Virus record (IMG/VR): IMGVR_UViG_3300031823_000006
Span: 1-64,000 of that record
DNA length: 64,000 nucleotides
Source of the DNA: a virus
Direction: 5' to 3' (one strand)
Part shown: piece after piece, positions 17,023 through 25,236 of the stretch
Layout: each line of letters starts with the position of its first letter
How positions within the stretch are numbered: the stretch's first letter is position 1
Program-made: the position numbers and the translations under genes
Notes under the pieces: generated by a model
The model's input: the letters and a program-made list of their open reading frames with translations, nothing else
Told to the model about the DNA's origin: nothing
Database searches by the model: none

Positions 17023-17618
17023 CGGCTGTTCTCCTCGTCGGCCCAGCGCTGCATCTCTTCGTCAGCGATCTTCGGAAACTCAGCTTCGAGATCGGCCACG
17101 GCCTTCGCCATCATGTGCGCCCCTCTCGTGCCGGGATGGTGGACGACCCGAGCGTAAACCACGTGGCCGTCCTCCACGAAACGCAGCGCAGCCTTCCCCA
17201 CAACATCGTGCGCGAGCTCCGCCTGCGACGGTGGGCGCGTGCTGTCAGCGCGGATCGCCCGCGGCTTGCCGCTGGCGACAATGCTGGCCTCGCCACGGTC
17301 AGCCTTCGGCCTGATCTCGTGTGGGCGCGTGTCCCACTCGACATATTCCGCGATCGGATCGTCCGTCCACACTTCGAGCGTGAGCACGTCCGTCGAGTCG
17401 TCTGAGAACCTGATCTTCCACGAGCGTTGCAGCGTGCCCGGCGCGCGAGTCGAGCCGCCCAACCCCTCCACAGCATCATCGACGTGCTGGACCGGCGTGT
17501 AGTAGCGCACCCGTTCGAGTAGGAAGTCACCGCCGCGGCGCAGCAGCCGGTCACACAGTTCGTCCACCGGCTCCTCGCGGAACATCTCCGCAATGTCGCC
17601 CTCTTCGACGTAGCCCAT
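17019..17618 (-). CDS. neck protein, HK97 gp10-like
   Basis: 199 residues. The middle holds LQRSWKIRFSDDSTDVLTLE and AEYVEWDTRPHEIRPKA, and the C-terminal half VYARVVHHPGTRGAHMMAKA. The HHPGT(R/K)G motif next to a final helix is the hallmark of HK97 gp10-type neck/tail completion proteins. It overlaps its downstream neighbour and follows the head-tail stopper candidate. Confidence 0.75.
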   Translation of the reverse strand: MGYVEEGDIAEMFREEPVDELCDRLLRRGGDFLLERVRYYTPVQHVDDAVEGLGGSTRAPGTLQRSWKIRFSDDSTDVLTLEVWTDDPIAEYVEWDTRPHEIRPKADRGEASIVASGKPRAIRADSTRPPSQAELAHDVVGKAALRFVEDGHVVYARVVHHPGTRGAHMMAKAVADLEAEFPKIADEEMQRWADEENSR

Positions 17619-17619
17619 C

Positions 17620-18057
17620 TCATTCGCCCATGCCTTCTTCGTTTTCGACGGGTTCAGCGGGACCTTCGGCGCCGTCGCTGACGCGGGCGAGCGTCGCCTG
17701 GTAGCCCTTGACCCATCCTGGCGGCCCGAGCGGTTGCGGTTCCCCGAGCACCTGCCAGCGCACAGCTTCGGCGCCGGTGAGCTCGGGCGCCAAGATCAAG
17801 AGCTCGTCGTTGATCCGCACCTGCGGGATCGGTTCGCCTTCTTCGTCTAGGGCATCCCACAGCAGCGTCGGCTCGCGCACCTGGCGCCCCTTCGTGTCCT
17901 GGCGCGCTGGCCCGAGAGGCAGGAACAAGCAGCACGGGAAAGGAGCTCCCGTCTCAGTCGTCTCGTCCGGCTCGCCGGCGGCCCACGTCGCCGTGTCGTC
18001 GCTCTCCGCCTGCGTTACCGGCGTGGCGGTGTGAACGCATACATAGCTGATCGGCAT
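17620..18057 (-). CDS. head-tail connector (stopper) candidate
   Basis: 145 residues from ATG 18057. Beta-rich: FPCCLFLPLGPARQDTKGRQ, then INDELLILAPELTGAEAVRW and GWVKGYQATLARV, which looks like the small beta-barrel of stopper proteins (an inner strand, a loop and a closing GYxxxLxR strand). The Ala/Glu-rich tail is disordered. It lies between the adaptor candidate and the gp10-like protein. Confidence 0.55.
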   Translation of the reverse strand: MPISYVCVHTATPVTQAESDDTATWAAGEPDETTETGAPFPCCLFLPLGPARQDTKGRQVREPTLLWDALDEEGEPIPQVRINDELLILAPELTGAEAVRWQVLGEPQPLGPPGWVKGYQATLARVSDGAEGPAEPVENEEGMGE

Positions 18058-18060
18058 GGC

Positions 18061-19002
18061 CTAGTAGAGACTGAACCAGTGATCGGCCATCTGCGTCTCG
18101 TAGCCGCCGGGCACCTTCATACCGTCGATCGGCGTCAGCGCGGCGCCCGGCAACTGCTGGCCCGTCGTCTGATAGAGGAAGACGCCCCAAGCATCCTCAG
18201 TGAGCAGCAGCCGCAAGCACTCGTCCAGTTGCGGATCGGGGTCGAGCATCATCTTCTGGCGCACTTCCCCGACCGTCATGCGCGACTCGCTGTACGGGCC
18301 GGCGCTCATCGACTTCAGCAGGCCCGTGTTGTGCGCCTCGATCCGAGCTCGCACGTGGCCGCCGATCGCCAAGCGCTCGCACTTCAGCGTGACCGCACGC
18401 TTCGCCACGGTGATAAGCCGGCCTGGCACAGCCACGAGCCGGTTCAGAAACTCCTCGCCACCGCCAGCAGCGAGACTCCACGGTTCCCACGACCACCCTT
18501 CGGTGAGCGGTTCGTTCAGCAGTTCCTCCAGCAGTTCGCGTTCTGAGCCTTCGCCGGTGATCCCGATGTTGCGGCCAGTCAGGTTCGAGAGCAGCGGCAG
18601 CGCGTCGAAGAGGAGCGCCTGGAGCGCCGCGTCCCCCGCCGGCGACGGGTAGCGCGCAGTCAGCAGCTTCGAGCGCGCACGCATTTCGTCCAGCGTCGGG
18701 ACCGGGTTCGAGCTCAGCGACGGTGGCGGCCACTGGACGAACTGCGCCACGTCTTCCGCGCCGGCGGCGTCGATGAAGATAAGCCTGAACCATCCCGCTT
18801 CGAGCGGTGCCGCGGCGGTCGTCAGGTTGCGCGCTTCGGGTTCTTCAGGCGTGCCCGTCGTTTCAGCGGGGAGCGCCTGCGTTTCCACCGGCTCGAAGGG
18901 CGGCTCGGCGGTCAGGCCCTCTTCGATCCGCACGTGCGTCCAGGGATGCCCGTCGAAGCGTGAGCTCGGCTTTGTGTTGGGGAAGCTGGCAACGAAGGGC
19001 AT
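18061..19002 (-). CDS. head-tail adaptor candidate with N-terminal extension
   Basis: 313 residues. About 80 residues of Pro/Glu-rich sequence are followed by a helical domain (TLDEMRARSKLLTARYPSPA with LQALLFDALPLLSNLTGRNI) that resembles the helical bundle of gp6/gp15-type adaptors. The C-terminal part is unusual: SESRMTVGEVRQKMMLDPDP and further helices. It is the first gene of the connector set after the fibre-like pair, so an adaptor role is the best guess. Confidence 0.5.
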   Translation of the reverse strand: MPFVASFPNTKPSSRFDGHPWTHVRIEEGLTAEPPFEPVETQALPAETTGTPEEPEARNLTTAAAPLEAGWFRLIFIDAAGAEDVAQFVQWPPPSLSSNPVPTLDEMRARSKLLTARYPSPAGDAALQALLFDALPLLSNLTGRNIGITGEGSERELLEELLNEPLTEGWSWEPWSLAAGGGEEFLNRLVAVPGRLITVAKRAVTLKCERLAIGGHVRARIEAHNTGLLKSMSAGPYSESRMTVGEVRQKMMLDPDPQLDECLRLLLTEDAWGVFLYQTTGQQLPGAALTPIDGMKVPGGYETQMADHWFSLY

Positions 19003-19005
19003 CGG

Positions 19006-19611
19006 TCACACCACCATGTTCAGCACTTTGCCAGTCGTGGAGGACGCGCCGTGAAAGCCCGTCAGGGACGGGTTCGAGCCTGAGCCGTCAATCCCGAGAT
19101 CGCCCGTCGTGTACGTCGAGTCAGCGTGCGACGTAAGCAGCGTCCACGCTCCCGCTTCGGGTTGATACCACGCTTCGAGCGTGCCGTTGTTATTCCAGAA
19201 GCCAAGATGCTTGCCGAAGAGCCCGGTCACAGCAGCCGATTCGGCCAGCAGCGATTCGACGCCGCCCGTCACCTTGAATATCTTCGCCACCCACTGTTCG
19301 CTCGTCGCCGTGTCGAAGAATTGGCAGCGATAGCCGTTGTGACTCGCTGCTTCCAAGCACACCCACAACGCCAGATAGCGTTCGCTCACGAGCCCCCCCG
19401 AGACGTACTTCATCGTGCAGGCGCCACGAGTGAAGCTGCTCGCGCTCCAATAGGAGCCCGTGGCCGTGCTGAACGATTCCGGGTGAGCGCCCGTACCTGC
19501 CGCGCGCAGCGACAACGTACACCACGGCATCTTCGTCCAGTTGCCTGTTTCGTAGTGCGTCGTTTCCGCGCTCGTGAGTTCGTCCAGCAGCGGCAATTCT
19601 TCGAGCAGCAT
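19006..19611 (-). CDS. lectin-like (LamG/concanavalin-type) virion protein
   Basis: 201 residues. After a short start the whole protein is beta-rich with repeated aromatic strands: RYLALWVCLEAASHNGYRCQ, WVAKIFKVTGGVESLLAES, and KHLGFWNNNGTLEAWYQPE. The G(x)W(x)(N/D)...L(x)(A/V)W(Y/F) pattern is typical of concanavalin-like jelly rolls. It is encoded directly after the repeat fibre, so the two could form a head-borne fibre and its sugar-binding tip. Catalytic residues were not identified. Confidence 0.6.
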   Translation of the reverse strand: MLLEELPLLDELTSAETTHYETGNWTKMPWCTLSLRAAGTGAHPESFSTATGSYWSASSFTRGACTMKYVSGGLVSERYLALWVCLEAASHNGYRCQFFDTATSEQWVAKIFKVTGGVESLLAESAAVTGLFGKHLGFWNNNGTLEAWYQPEAGAWTLLTSHADSTYTTGDLGIDGSGSNPSLTGFHGASSTTGKVLNMVV

Positions 19612-20741
19612 CAGCAGATCGTTTCCACATAGAGAGTGACGGCGAGCCCGACCGGCGTGCCTTCCACCGCAGAGATGACGATGGTGAGCAAGTCGTTGTT
19701 AGCGAGCGCCACGGCGGCCGGTTCGGTCGTGGCCGCCACAGTCGTCGCTTTGAGTGGTTCGCCTTCTGTCCCGAAGCCGGTGATGTTGGCCGCGTTCTTC
19801 TGGAGCCTGAACTTGACCTGCGTGCCAGATTCGATCTTGTACCTGACGCCCACGAGCTTCGCTTCCTGCCCAGCCACCACCGGCACGAACATGCCGGGGA
19901 TCGTGATGACCGTGACCGACCCCTGCACGACGAACGTGTGGCCTTCGCGGAACTTCTTCTTGCGGATGCCCAACGCGAGCTTTGCTTCAGTGACGGCTTC
20001 GTTGGCGATCTTCGCGGTGCTCACCGCTTCAGCGCCGAGCTTTGCTTCGGTCACAGCCGCAGCCTTGATCGCCGCCGTTTCGACCGCTTCGGCCCCTAGC
20101 TTGGCGGCGGTAACTGAGCCTTCCCCGAGCTTCGCCGTGGTGACTGCGAGATTGACAAGTGCGCCCGTCGCAACGGATTCGGCGCCCATCTGCGTGCCCG
20201 TGATCGCACCGGCGGCGATCTTCGCCGTGGTGACGGCCGCCGCCTTGATAGCGCCCGTTTCGACCGCTTCAGCACCGAGCTTCGCCGCGGTGACTGCACC
20301 GTTGGCGATCTTCGACGTGCCGACCGCTTCTTCGGCCAGCTTCGGTTCGGTGACGGCGCCGTTCTTCAGCTTGCCCGTTTCGACGGCTTCCGCGCCCAGC
20401 TTGGCGGCCGTGACCGCGAGGTTGGCGATCTTCGCCGTGGTGACGGCTTCAGCGTGCAGATCGGCAGTCGTAACCGATTCGGCGGTGATTTCCCCTGGCG
20501 GCCCTATCAGCGAGATCGGAGAGCCCGGCCACGTCGTCGCGCCCTTCGGCCCGTACAGCGCCGCCGTCACCGTGTCGAGGTAAAAGTCACCTTCCTGGCC
20601 TTCGGCACTGACCGGCGGGATGGTGCCGTGCAGGATCGTGTTCCCGCGCAGCATTTCCACTGTGACGGGAACGAGATCGCCGTGTTCGTCCTCTACCTCA
20701 AGAGGAACGTCGAGGACGATGAATGGCGGTGTGGGCGGCAC
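19611..20741 (-). CDS. fibre-like protein with decapeptide repeats, head region
   Basis: 376 residues from GTG 20741. After a beta N-terminus comes a short GPPGEI collagen-like turn, then about 17 ten-residue units (AVTTAKIANL, AVTAAKLGAE, AVETGAIKAA) between residues 85 and 260. The C-terminal 110 residues form a beta domain (TFVVQGSVTVITIPGMFVP). The same unit type occurs in the tail fibre at 1287-2912. Its place between the capsid and neck genes is unusual for a tail fibre and suggests a head fibre. Confidence 0.7.
   Translation of the reverse strand: MPPTPPFIVLDVPLEVEDEHGDLVPVTVEMLRGNTILHGTIPPVSAEGQEGDFYLDTVTAALYGPKGATTWPGSPISLIGPPGEITAESVTTADLHAEAVTTAKIANLAVTAAKLGAEAVETGKLKNGAVTEPKLAEEAVGTSKIANGAVTAAKLGAEAVETGAIKAAAVTTAKIAAGAITGTQMGAESVATGALVNLAVTTAKLGEGSVTAAKLGAEAVETAAIKAAAVTEAKLGAEAVSTAKIANEAVTEAKLALGIRKKKFREGHTFVVQGSVTVITIPGMFVPVVAGQEAKLVGVRYKIESGTQVKFRLQKNAANITGFGTEGEPLKATTVAATTEPAAVALANNDLLTIVISAVEGTPVGLAVTLYVETIC
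19975..20480. repeat. imperfect 30-bp repeats coding decapeptide units
   Basis: About 17 divergent copies of a 30-bp unit with the plus-strand core gcttcagcgccgagcttcgc or related words. Copies differ more than those at 1590-1930, so the array is older. Confidence 0.75.
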
Positions 20742-20762
20742 GGGCTCCCGGCCCTCCGCCTG

Positions 20763-21536
20763 CTAGTCGCCGGCTGGCTCGGTGGCGTCGAGGACGCCCT
20801 TGCGCGGCTTCTCGCGCGTTTCCTCGGCGTCGCGGTAATCGGCCTTCAGCTTCTCGCGCTCGTCGCCTTCAGGCGCGGCTTCGATCGCTTCTTCGATCTG
20901 CTTGACCGTTTCTTCCCCGGCGTCGCCTTCAGCACCGTCACCTTCACCGTCGCTGCCGTTGCCGGACTCCAGCGCATCAAGGCGGCGGCGCAGGTCTGCG
21001 TTCTGCTTGTGGAGCTCCGCAACGTCGCCGGACTGCTCGGTCGGCGTGATCCCGACGACCATTCCCTTGCGACGAGCTTCAGCGACACTCGCGGCTCGCT
21101 CGCACGAGCTCAGCGCGGCCTCTAGGCCGGGACCGCTCAGGATCGAGTAGGGCAGCCACGACTTATGCACGCGGCCCTTCTCCCCACGAGTGACGAGCGT
21201 GATGATTCGAGTGCGATCGGTCGTGCCGCGCACGCCGACGCCCTCCAAGTTGTCGATCTTCAGCGTCTCCGCTAGCGCGTCCATGTGGTCGAGCAGCGCT
21301 TCGGAGCGCGCATCGTCCCACTTGCGGCGCAGCATCGCGCGATCGGCCGCAGGAAAGAGCCGGCGGTGATGGTCGATCATCCGGCGCATCTTGCGGCCGG
21401 CGCCGACTGCACCGAACGCCGCAGCCTCGTCCTGCGTTGCGTCTTCAGGACCGAAGCGCTTCACACCGGGAAGGGGAACACGGGGGCGCTGTCCCTCGTC
21501 CTCGTCCTCGAAGCCTGTCTCGCGCTCGCGCGCCAT
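20763..21536 (-). CDS. head-region protein of unknown function
   Basis: 257 residues that directly follow the capsid gene. The first half is basic and folded (AGRKMRRMIDHHRRLFPAAD, then DHMDALAETLKIDNLEGVGV); the second half is a coiled coil (AELHKQNADLRRRLDALESG) followed by a very acidic Gly/Asp stretch. It could be a head completion or internal head protein. No family recognised. Confidence 0.6.
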   Translation of the reverse strand: MARERETGFEDEDEGQRPRVPLPGVKRFGPEDATQDEAAAFGAVGAGRKMRRMIDHHRRLFPAADRAMLRRKWDDARSEALLDHMDALAETLKIDNLEGVGVRGTTDRTRIITLVTRGEKGRVHKSWLPYSILSGPGLEAALSSCERAASVAEARRKGMVVGITPTEQSGDVAELHKQNADLRRRLDALESGNGSDGEGDGAEGDAGEETVKQIEEAIEAAPEGDEREKLKADYRDAEETREKPRKGVLDATEPAGD

Positions 21537-22693
21537 CAGTTGTTGACCGCCTGGTGAGCGGACCTCGGATCACCGAGCGCCACGCCGAACAACTGCCTGA
21601 TCTTGAACTTGATCTCGTCCCAATCCAGCGTGTAGGGATCGGAGTTGCCGCCGCCGTTGGCGTTGCGCATCCCGTTGTCCTCGATCCCGATGTATGGCTG
21701 CTGCTGATTGAGATAGAAGGCGATGATCCACGCGGGCCGCGACGTGTCGGCCGTGACGATCCAGTTCGTCGCGTCCTTCAGGTACTTCTCCACGATCACC
21801 GCATCCGCCGGCATCAGCGAGTCGCCGTTGAGCGGGTTCAACGTGCCGCGGGGGAAGTGGTCCGGGCTCATGTTCGTGTCCTGCGAGCTCGTCTCCTGCG
21901 AGCGCAGCACACGCTTGAAGATCAGACGGTTCGCCTCCGACCGGGTGAGGATCGACTGCGGCTGTATGTCGATCGGGAAGCCCTCCGGGTCCACCGTGTC
22001 GGTCATCCGCTCCAGGATGGCGACAAGGTTGTCCTCGGTCGGCGTCGCTTCCGAGCCCGTGACCTGATTGCCGTCCGGCAACCCCTCGCGGGCTTCGGTG
22101 GTGAAAAAGGGCTTTTCGTCAATCCAGTCGGGGTTCGACTCGATCAACGCCGTGCAAGCCTCCGCGATGTACGCCGCGCTCATGCGCCCGAGCTCGGAAG
22201 GCGTGCGGTTCAGGATGATGTTGGCCTGATCGTTGACCACCATCTCGAAGGTCACACCGTAGATCGCACCGTGCTTGCCGATGCTGTACGGCATCCCGGC
22301 TTCCTCACTGGAGCGGGCACGCGGGTACTCGCCATACTCGTCCACCGGACCCATCCCCGTCAAGCCGTTCAGCGCGGAGACGGTGTGCAGCCGGAAGTCC
22401 ATCGCCTGCTCGACGCCCATGTAGCTCTGCCACTGAGCGGCGCGGCGATTGAAGCCCTGTCGAAGTGTGTAGCGAATCTGCGAGAGCAGGAACATCGGGA
22501 AGTCGGCGCGGCCCTCGGGAGCTCCCGAGCCGCGAGCGATCGGGTTCACGTCCGCCTCGCTGATCGGCGCGTCCTCCCAACCCTCGGCCTCCGCGAGCGC
22601 CTTCATGGCCTCGTCGTCCTCGCGCCATGATTCGTAGCGCTCGTACAGGTCCAGGTGCTTTCCGACGCGACCCCAATTCCCGCGACCCCGCAT
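21536..22693 (-). CDS. major capsid protein, Mu gpT-like
   Basis: 385 residues from ATG 22693 (TGATG overlap with the decoration gene). The middle shows YPRARSSEEAGMPYSIGKHG followed by YGVTFEMVVNDQANIILNRT, the signature order of Mu gpT-like major head proteins. The C-terminal part includes KDATNWIVTADTSRPAWIIA and ends SDPYTLDWDEIKFKIRQLFG. It would form the icosahedral shell through the HK97 fold. A short separate gene at 52160-52390 repeats this last motif. Confidence 0.78.
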   Translation of the reverse strand: MRGRGNWGRVGKHLDLYERYESWREDDEAMKALAEAEGWEDAPISEADVNPIARGSGAPEGRADFPMFLLSQIRYTLRQGFNRRAAQWQSYMGVEQAMDFRLHTVSALNGLTGMGPVDEYGEYPRARSSEEAGMPYSIGKHGAIYGVTFEMVVNDQANIILNRTPSELGRMSAAYIAEACTALIESNPDWIDEKPFFTTEAREGLPDGNQVTGSEATPTEDNLVAILERMTDTVDPEGFPIDIQPQSILTRSEANRLIFKRVLRSQETSSQDTNMSPDHFPRGTLNPLNGDSLMPADAVIVEKYLKDATNWIVTADTSRPAWIIAFYLNQQQPYIGIEDNGMRNANGGGNSDPYTLDWDEIKFKIRQLFGVALGDPRSAHQAVNN

Positions 22694-23085
22694 CAGAACG
22701 TATCCCTCAGATCGAAGTTGACCCAAACCCAACCCTCAACCGTGTCCACTTCCTCCTCCTGCACACCGAACTTGACGATCCCGCCGCCGGGTGCAGCCAC
22801 GAGCGCGTTGCTCGCAACGGTGATGTAGAGCGGCGAGCCCTCTTCGGTGCCGCCGGGCAGAAGTTCGGAGCGGACGGCGTGGCGACCGGCGATGCCGATG
22901 ACCATTTCCTCGCCCACCTTGATCTCCTTCGCGGCGACTGCCGCGGCGAAGCTCGGCAGCACGGGGATACCCTCCTGCGACTTGAAGGCGATGCCGGGAG
23001 CGCCCTTCTCAACCGTAGGATCGCCGTGACGGACTTCCTTCGTGGCGATTCGGGTTACGCGGCGTCCTGGAGCCTCAGCAGGCAT
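22693..23085 (-). CDS. capsid decoration protein candidate
   Basis: 130 residues with an all-beta character (KEIKVGEEMVIGIAGRHAVR, then GSPLYITVASNALVAAPGGG) and a closing segment EGWVWVNFDLRDTF. Size, fold and position between scaffold and capsid fit DUF2190/gpD-like decoration proteins that cement the shell. The order scaffold, decoration, capsid is common in Mu- and lambda-like phages. Confidence 0.65.
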   Translation of the reverse strand: MPAEAPGRRVTRIATKEVRHGDPTVEKGAPGIAFKSQEGIPVLPSFAAAVAAKEIKVGEEMVIGIAGRHAVRSELLPGGTEEGSPLYITVASNALVAAPGGGIVKFGVQEEEVDTVEGWVWVNFDLRDTF

Positions 23086-23780
23086 CAGTCATCGCTCCCC
23101 TCGCCGAACATCTTGACGGCATCCTCTGGCTTCTCCAAGACACCCTCGGCCACACCCATGCGGCGCCAGTAGGGAACCTCGGCGCGAGCCGTGGTGCCCG
23201 AGCGATCATCGCCGGAGCCGCCGCCCTGGTTACGCACGGGCGGCTTGCCCTGCGCTTCACGGACGATCTCCTGCATGTGCTCGATATCGGCCTCCAACAT
23301 CTCCTCCAGCACCTTGTCGGCTGGCTTCTCGTCGTCGGCCTCGGCCTCGCAAAGTTGAATGGCCTGCGTCGCGCCGCTCGGCAGCATCGCATAACGCGAC
23401 TTGAGATCGGCGCGCATCCTCGGCGTGATCCCCACGGCCGCCTCAATGATCTTGCCGGCACGGTCGGAAAGCTGACGCTGCCCTTCGCGCTCGGTGACGA
23501 TCTCCTGTGCGCGCTCCTCCAGGCGGTCGGACTGTGACTCCAACCCCTCCTGAATCTTCGCGGTCGCAGCGTCCAAGCGCTCCTCGATCATCTGCTCGAA
23601 GCGCTCCTCGGAAATGCCCGAGAGCGAAGCAGTTGACGATCCCGCCGCCGTCGTCTCCTCGGTCGTCTCCTCCTGGAGCGCGCCCTTCAGGTGCGGCGCG
23701 TTCTCCTGGACCCACTCGCGCAACGCGCCGGCGTCCATCTTGGAGAAGTCGGGAGTCGTCTGTGTCTTCGAGGCGGGCAT
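23085..23780 (-). CDS. scaffold protein from an internal start
   Basis: 231 residues (MPASKTQTTPDFSKMDAGAL at its start) in the same frame as the fusion. ATG 23780 lies 12 nt after a late-type -10 (TATTCT), so the scaffold probably has its own transcript. The nested arrangement mirrors lambda C/Nu3. The protein is highly charged and helical, with a disordered Thr/Glu-rich linker, and should fill the procapsid interior. Confidence 0.65.
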   Translation of the reverse strand: MPASKTQTTPDFSKMDAGALREWVQENAPHLKGALQEETTEETTAAGSSTASLSGISEERFEQMIEERLDAATAKIQEGLESQSDRLEERAQEIVTEREGQRQLSDRAGKIIEAAVGITPRMRADLKSRYAMLPSGATQAIQLCEAEADDEKPADKVLEEMLEADIEHMQEIVREAQGKPPVRNQGGGSGDDRSGTTARAEVPYWRRMGVAEGVLEKPEDAVKMFGEGSDD

Positions 23781-24563
23781 GGCGTGGGCAGAAGAATAGT
23801 GCTCCCCCAAAAACGTAACCACTCGCGCCACAGCCTCCGCACGCTCGTCCTCGTTCAGCACCCGTCCGCCGGCGCCTCCACGGATCACCCAATCGACGCT
23901 TCCAATGGGCCGCGGCCGGATACCCTCGACGGCCATCGCCTTCGTGCCCTCCACCGTCTTCGGCTTCGCGCTCGTCGGCCATGCGTTGATCGAGCAATGC
24001 AGCACGTCGGGGTCACGCTCGATCATGGCGGCGATCGGTTCCTGCGGGATCGCCTTGCCACGCACAGCGCCCTTCCAGTAGCCCATATCGCTGTCGTACT
24101 CGGCAACGAAGTCCGGGTCGTACCACGACTCAACGATGCGGCCACCGAGTTCAGAGACGGAGCGCCCACGCTTCTGCATGGCCTCCGCGACCTCTGGAGG
24201 CATGTGATCCTGAAACATCGGCCAGTTGCGAAACACGCCGGCGTTGCGCGCGAGCATGGTGGACTCGTACACAGGCGGAAGCCCTCGCAACCTGCGGCCA
24301 CGACTGATGCACGGCCGCATGATCGCAAGCTGCACGGTGCCGTCCTCCTGGATCACCTTGCCCTTCTTCGGGACGATGATGCGCGGCGCGGCAGCCTCCA
24401 GCAGCGGAGCAGTCCGCACGTTGTCGTTGGGCGCCTCGTTCAGCGCGAGATCGCCCATCGTGACCTCGATCAGCGTGTCGAAGTCAGCCTCCGTGATCGG
24501 CGCACAGCCAAACTCCTCCAGGAGCTCGTCTAGTTCGCGCTGCGCGTCCTTGGCCTTACCCAC
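23085..24563 (-). CDS. capsid maturation protease fused to scaffold
   Basis: 492 residues from GTG 24563, 7 nt after a late -10 element. Residues 1-260 look like a prohead protease: IVPKKGKVIQEDGTVQLAIM, a catalytic-type region with DVLHCSINAWPTSAKP, and SVDWVIRGGAGGRVLNEDE, which corresponds to the SVD(W/F)V(x)(R/N)(x)(A/G)AGG segment that closes such domains. Residues 262-492 are a helical scaffold with EERFEQMIEERLDAATAKIQ. The protease would cleave the scaffold in procapsids. Catalytic residues cannot be fixed by eye. Confidence 0.7.
   Translation of the reverse strand: MGKAKDAQRELDELLEEFGCAPITEADFDTLIEVTMGDLALNEAPNDNVRTAPLLEAAAPRIIVPKKGKVIQEDGTVQLAIMRPCISRGRRLRGLPPVYESTMLARNAGVFRNWPMFQDHMPPEVAEAMQKRGRSVSELGGRIVESWYDPDFVAEYDSDMGYWKGAVRGKAIPQEPIAAMIERDPDVLHCSINAWPTSAKPKTVEGTKAMAVEGIRPRPIGSVDWVIRGGAGGRVLNEDERAEAVARVVTFLGEHYSSAHAMPASKTQTTPDFSKMDAGALREWVQENAPHLKGALQEETTEETTAAGSSTASLSGISEERFEQMIEERLDAATAKIQEGLESQSDRLEERAQEIVTEREGQRQLSDRAGKIIEAAVGITPRMRADLKSRYAMLPSGATQAIQLCEAEADDEKPADKVLEEMLEADIEHMQEIVREAQGKPPVRNQGGGSGDDRSGTTARAEVPYWRRMGVAEGVLEKPEDAVKMFGEGSDD
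23793..23821 (-). promoter_or_regulatory. late-type promoter inside the protease-scaffold gene
   Basis: Minus strand TGGTTA at 23816-23821, 17-bp spacer, TATTCT at 23793-23798. The internal scaffold ATG follows after 12 nt, giving an mRNA leader of only a few bases. Confidence 0.55.
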
Positions 24564-24570
24564 GCACGGA

Positions 24571-24599
24571 AGGGTAAGCGCGCGCCGCTCTGCAAACCC
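24571..24599 (-). promoter_or_regulatory. late-type leaderless promoter before the protease gene
   Basis: Minus strand GGGTTT at 24594-24599, 17-bp spacer, TACCCT at 24571-24576, then 7 nt and the GTG start at 24563. Confidence 0.6.
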
Positions 24600-24607
24600 C
24601 GCAGCGG

Positions 24608-24856
24608 CTAGATGCCGTCGCCGGTCACAGCAGCCGGATCGAACAAGTCAGGGATGCCGCCCATATCAATCGGCGCCGTTTCCCCGAAATTGATCTCGGT
24701 CCCACTCGGGTAGCTGTCGGCCGGGTCCTTGTCATCGAACACCGTACTCGTGTGAACGCTCGCGGGCTTCTTCGATTCGGATTCGTTCGCAGCCTCGCGC
24801 AACCGTCGCTGGCGAGCGCGGGATGCCTCGATCGTCGGGTTGAGCGGTGCGCTCAC
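24608..24856 (-). CDS. small hypothetical head-region protein
   Basis: 82 residues, overlapping the previous gene by four bases. A basic helix (SRARQRRLREAANESES) is followed by an acidic, Gly/Pro-rich, probably unstructured half. It ends just upstream of the protease promoter. Function unknown; it may be a small head component. Confidence 0.55.
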   Translation of the reverse strand: MSAPLNPTIEASRARQRRLREAANESESKKPASVHTSTVFDDKDPADSYPSGTEINFGETAPIDMGGIPDLFDPAAVTGDGI

Positions 24857-25236
24857 GGCAGCGCGACCAACTCTCCCGGCGTGCCGGCGACTTCACGCCA
24901 GCCGTGTTCCGGTTCGGGCTCCGTGCTCAACTCCTGCGCACACTTCTGCGCTTCACCTTCGGTCAGCGGCCCGTAGTAGGTCTGCACTTCCGGCTCACCC
25001 TCCGAGCCGGTCTGTTCCCACGCGATGAAACTCGCCGTAGGGTCAACCGCGATTCCCTCTGGCGGCGTCTGAAGTTCCGCGATCCCCCATTCGTAATCGA
25101 CGCCCTCCGGCGCGGGTTCGCTGACGCCGAGCACACCGAGCGCGGCCTTGGCTTCGTCTTCGGTGCCTGGTCCCCAATACTTCGGAGCTCCACCCTCGAA
25201 GCGACGCACCACAATGAACTGTCCCGATCCGGTCAT
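24853..25236 (-). CDS. hypothetical protein with an internal duplication
   Basis: 127 residues built of two similar halves: APKYWGPGTEDEAKAALGVL and VQTYYGPLTEGEAQKCAQEL share the Y(W/Y)GP(x)TE(x)EA(K/Q) core, each preceded by a strand with F(I) and R/W. It therefore arose by tandem duplication of about 60 residues. The motif resembles short SPOR-like or KOW-like repeats but no family can be named. Confidence 0.6.
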   Translation of the reverse strand: MTGSGQFIVVRRFEGGAPKYWGPGTEDEAKAALGVLGVSEPAPEGVDYEWGIAELQTPPEGIAVDPTASFIAWEQTGSEGEPEVQTYYGPLTEGEAQKCAQELSTEPEPEHGWREVAGTPGELVALP

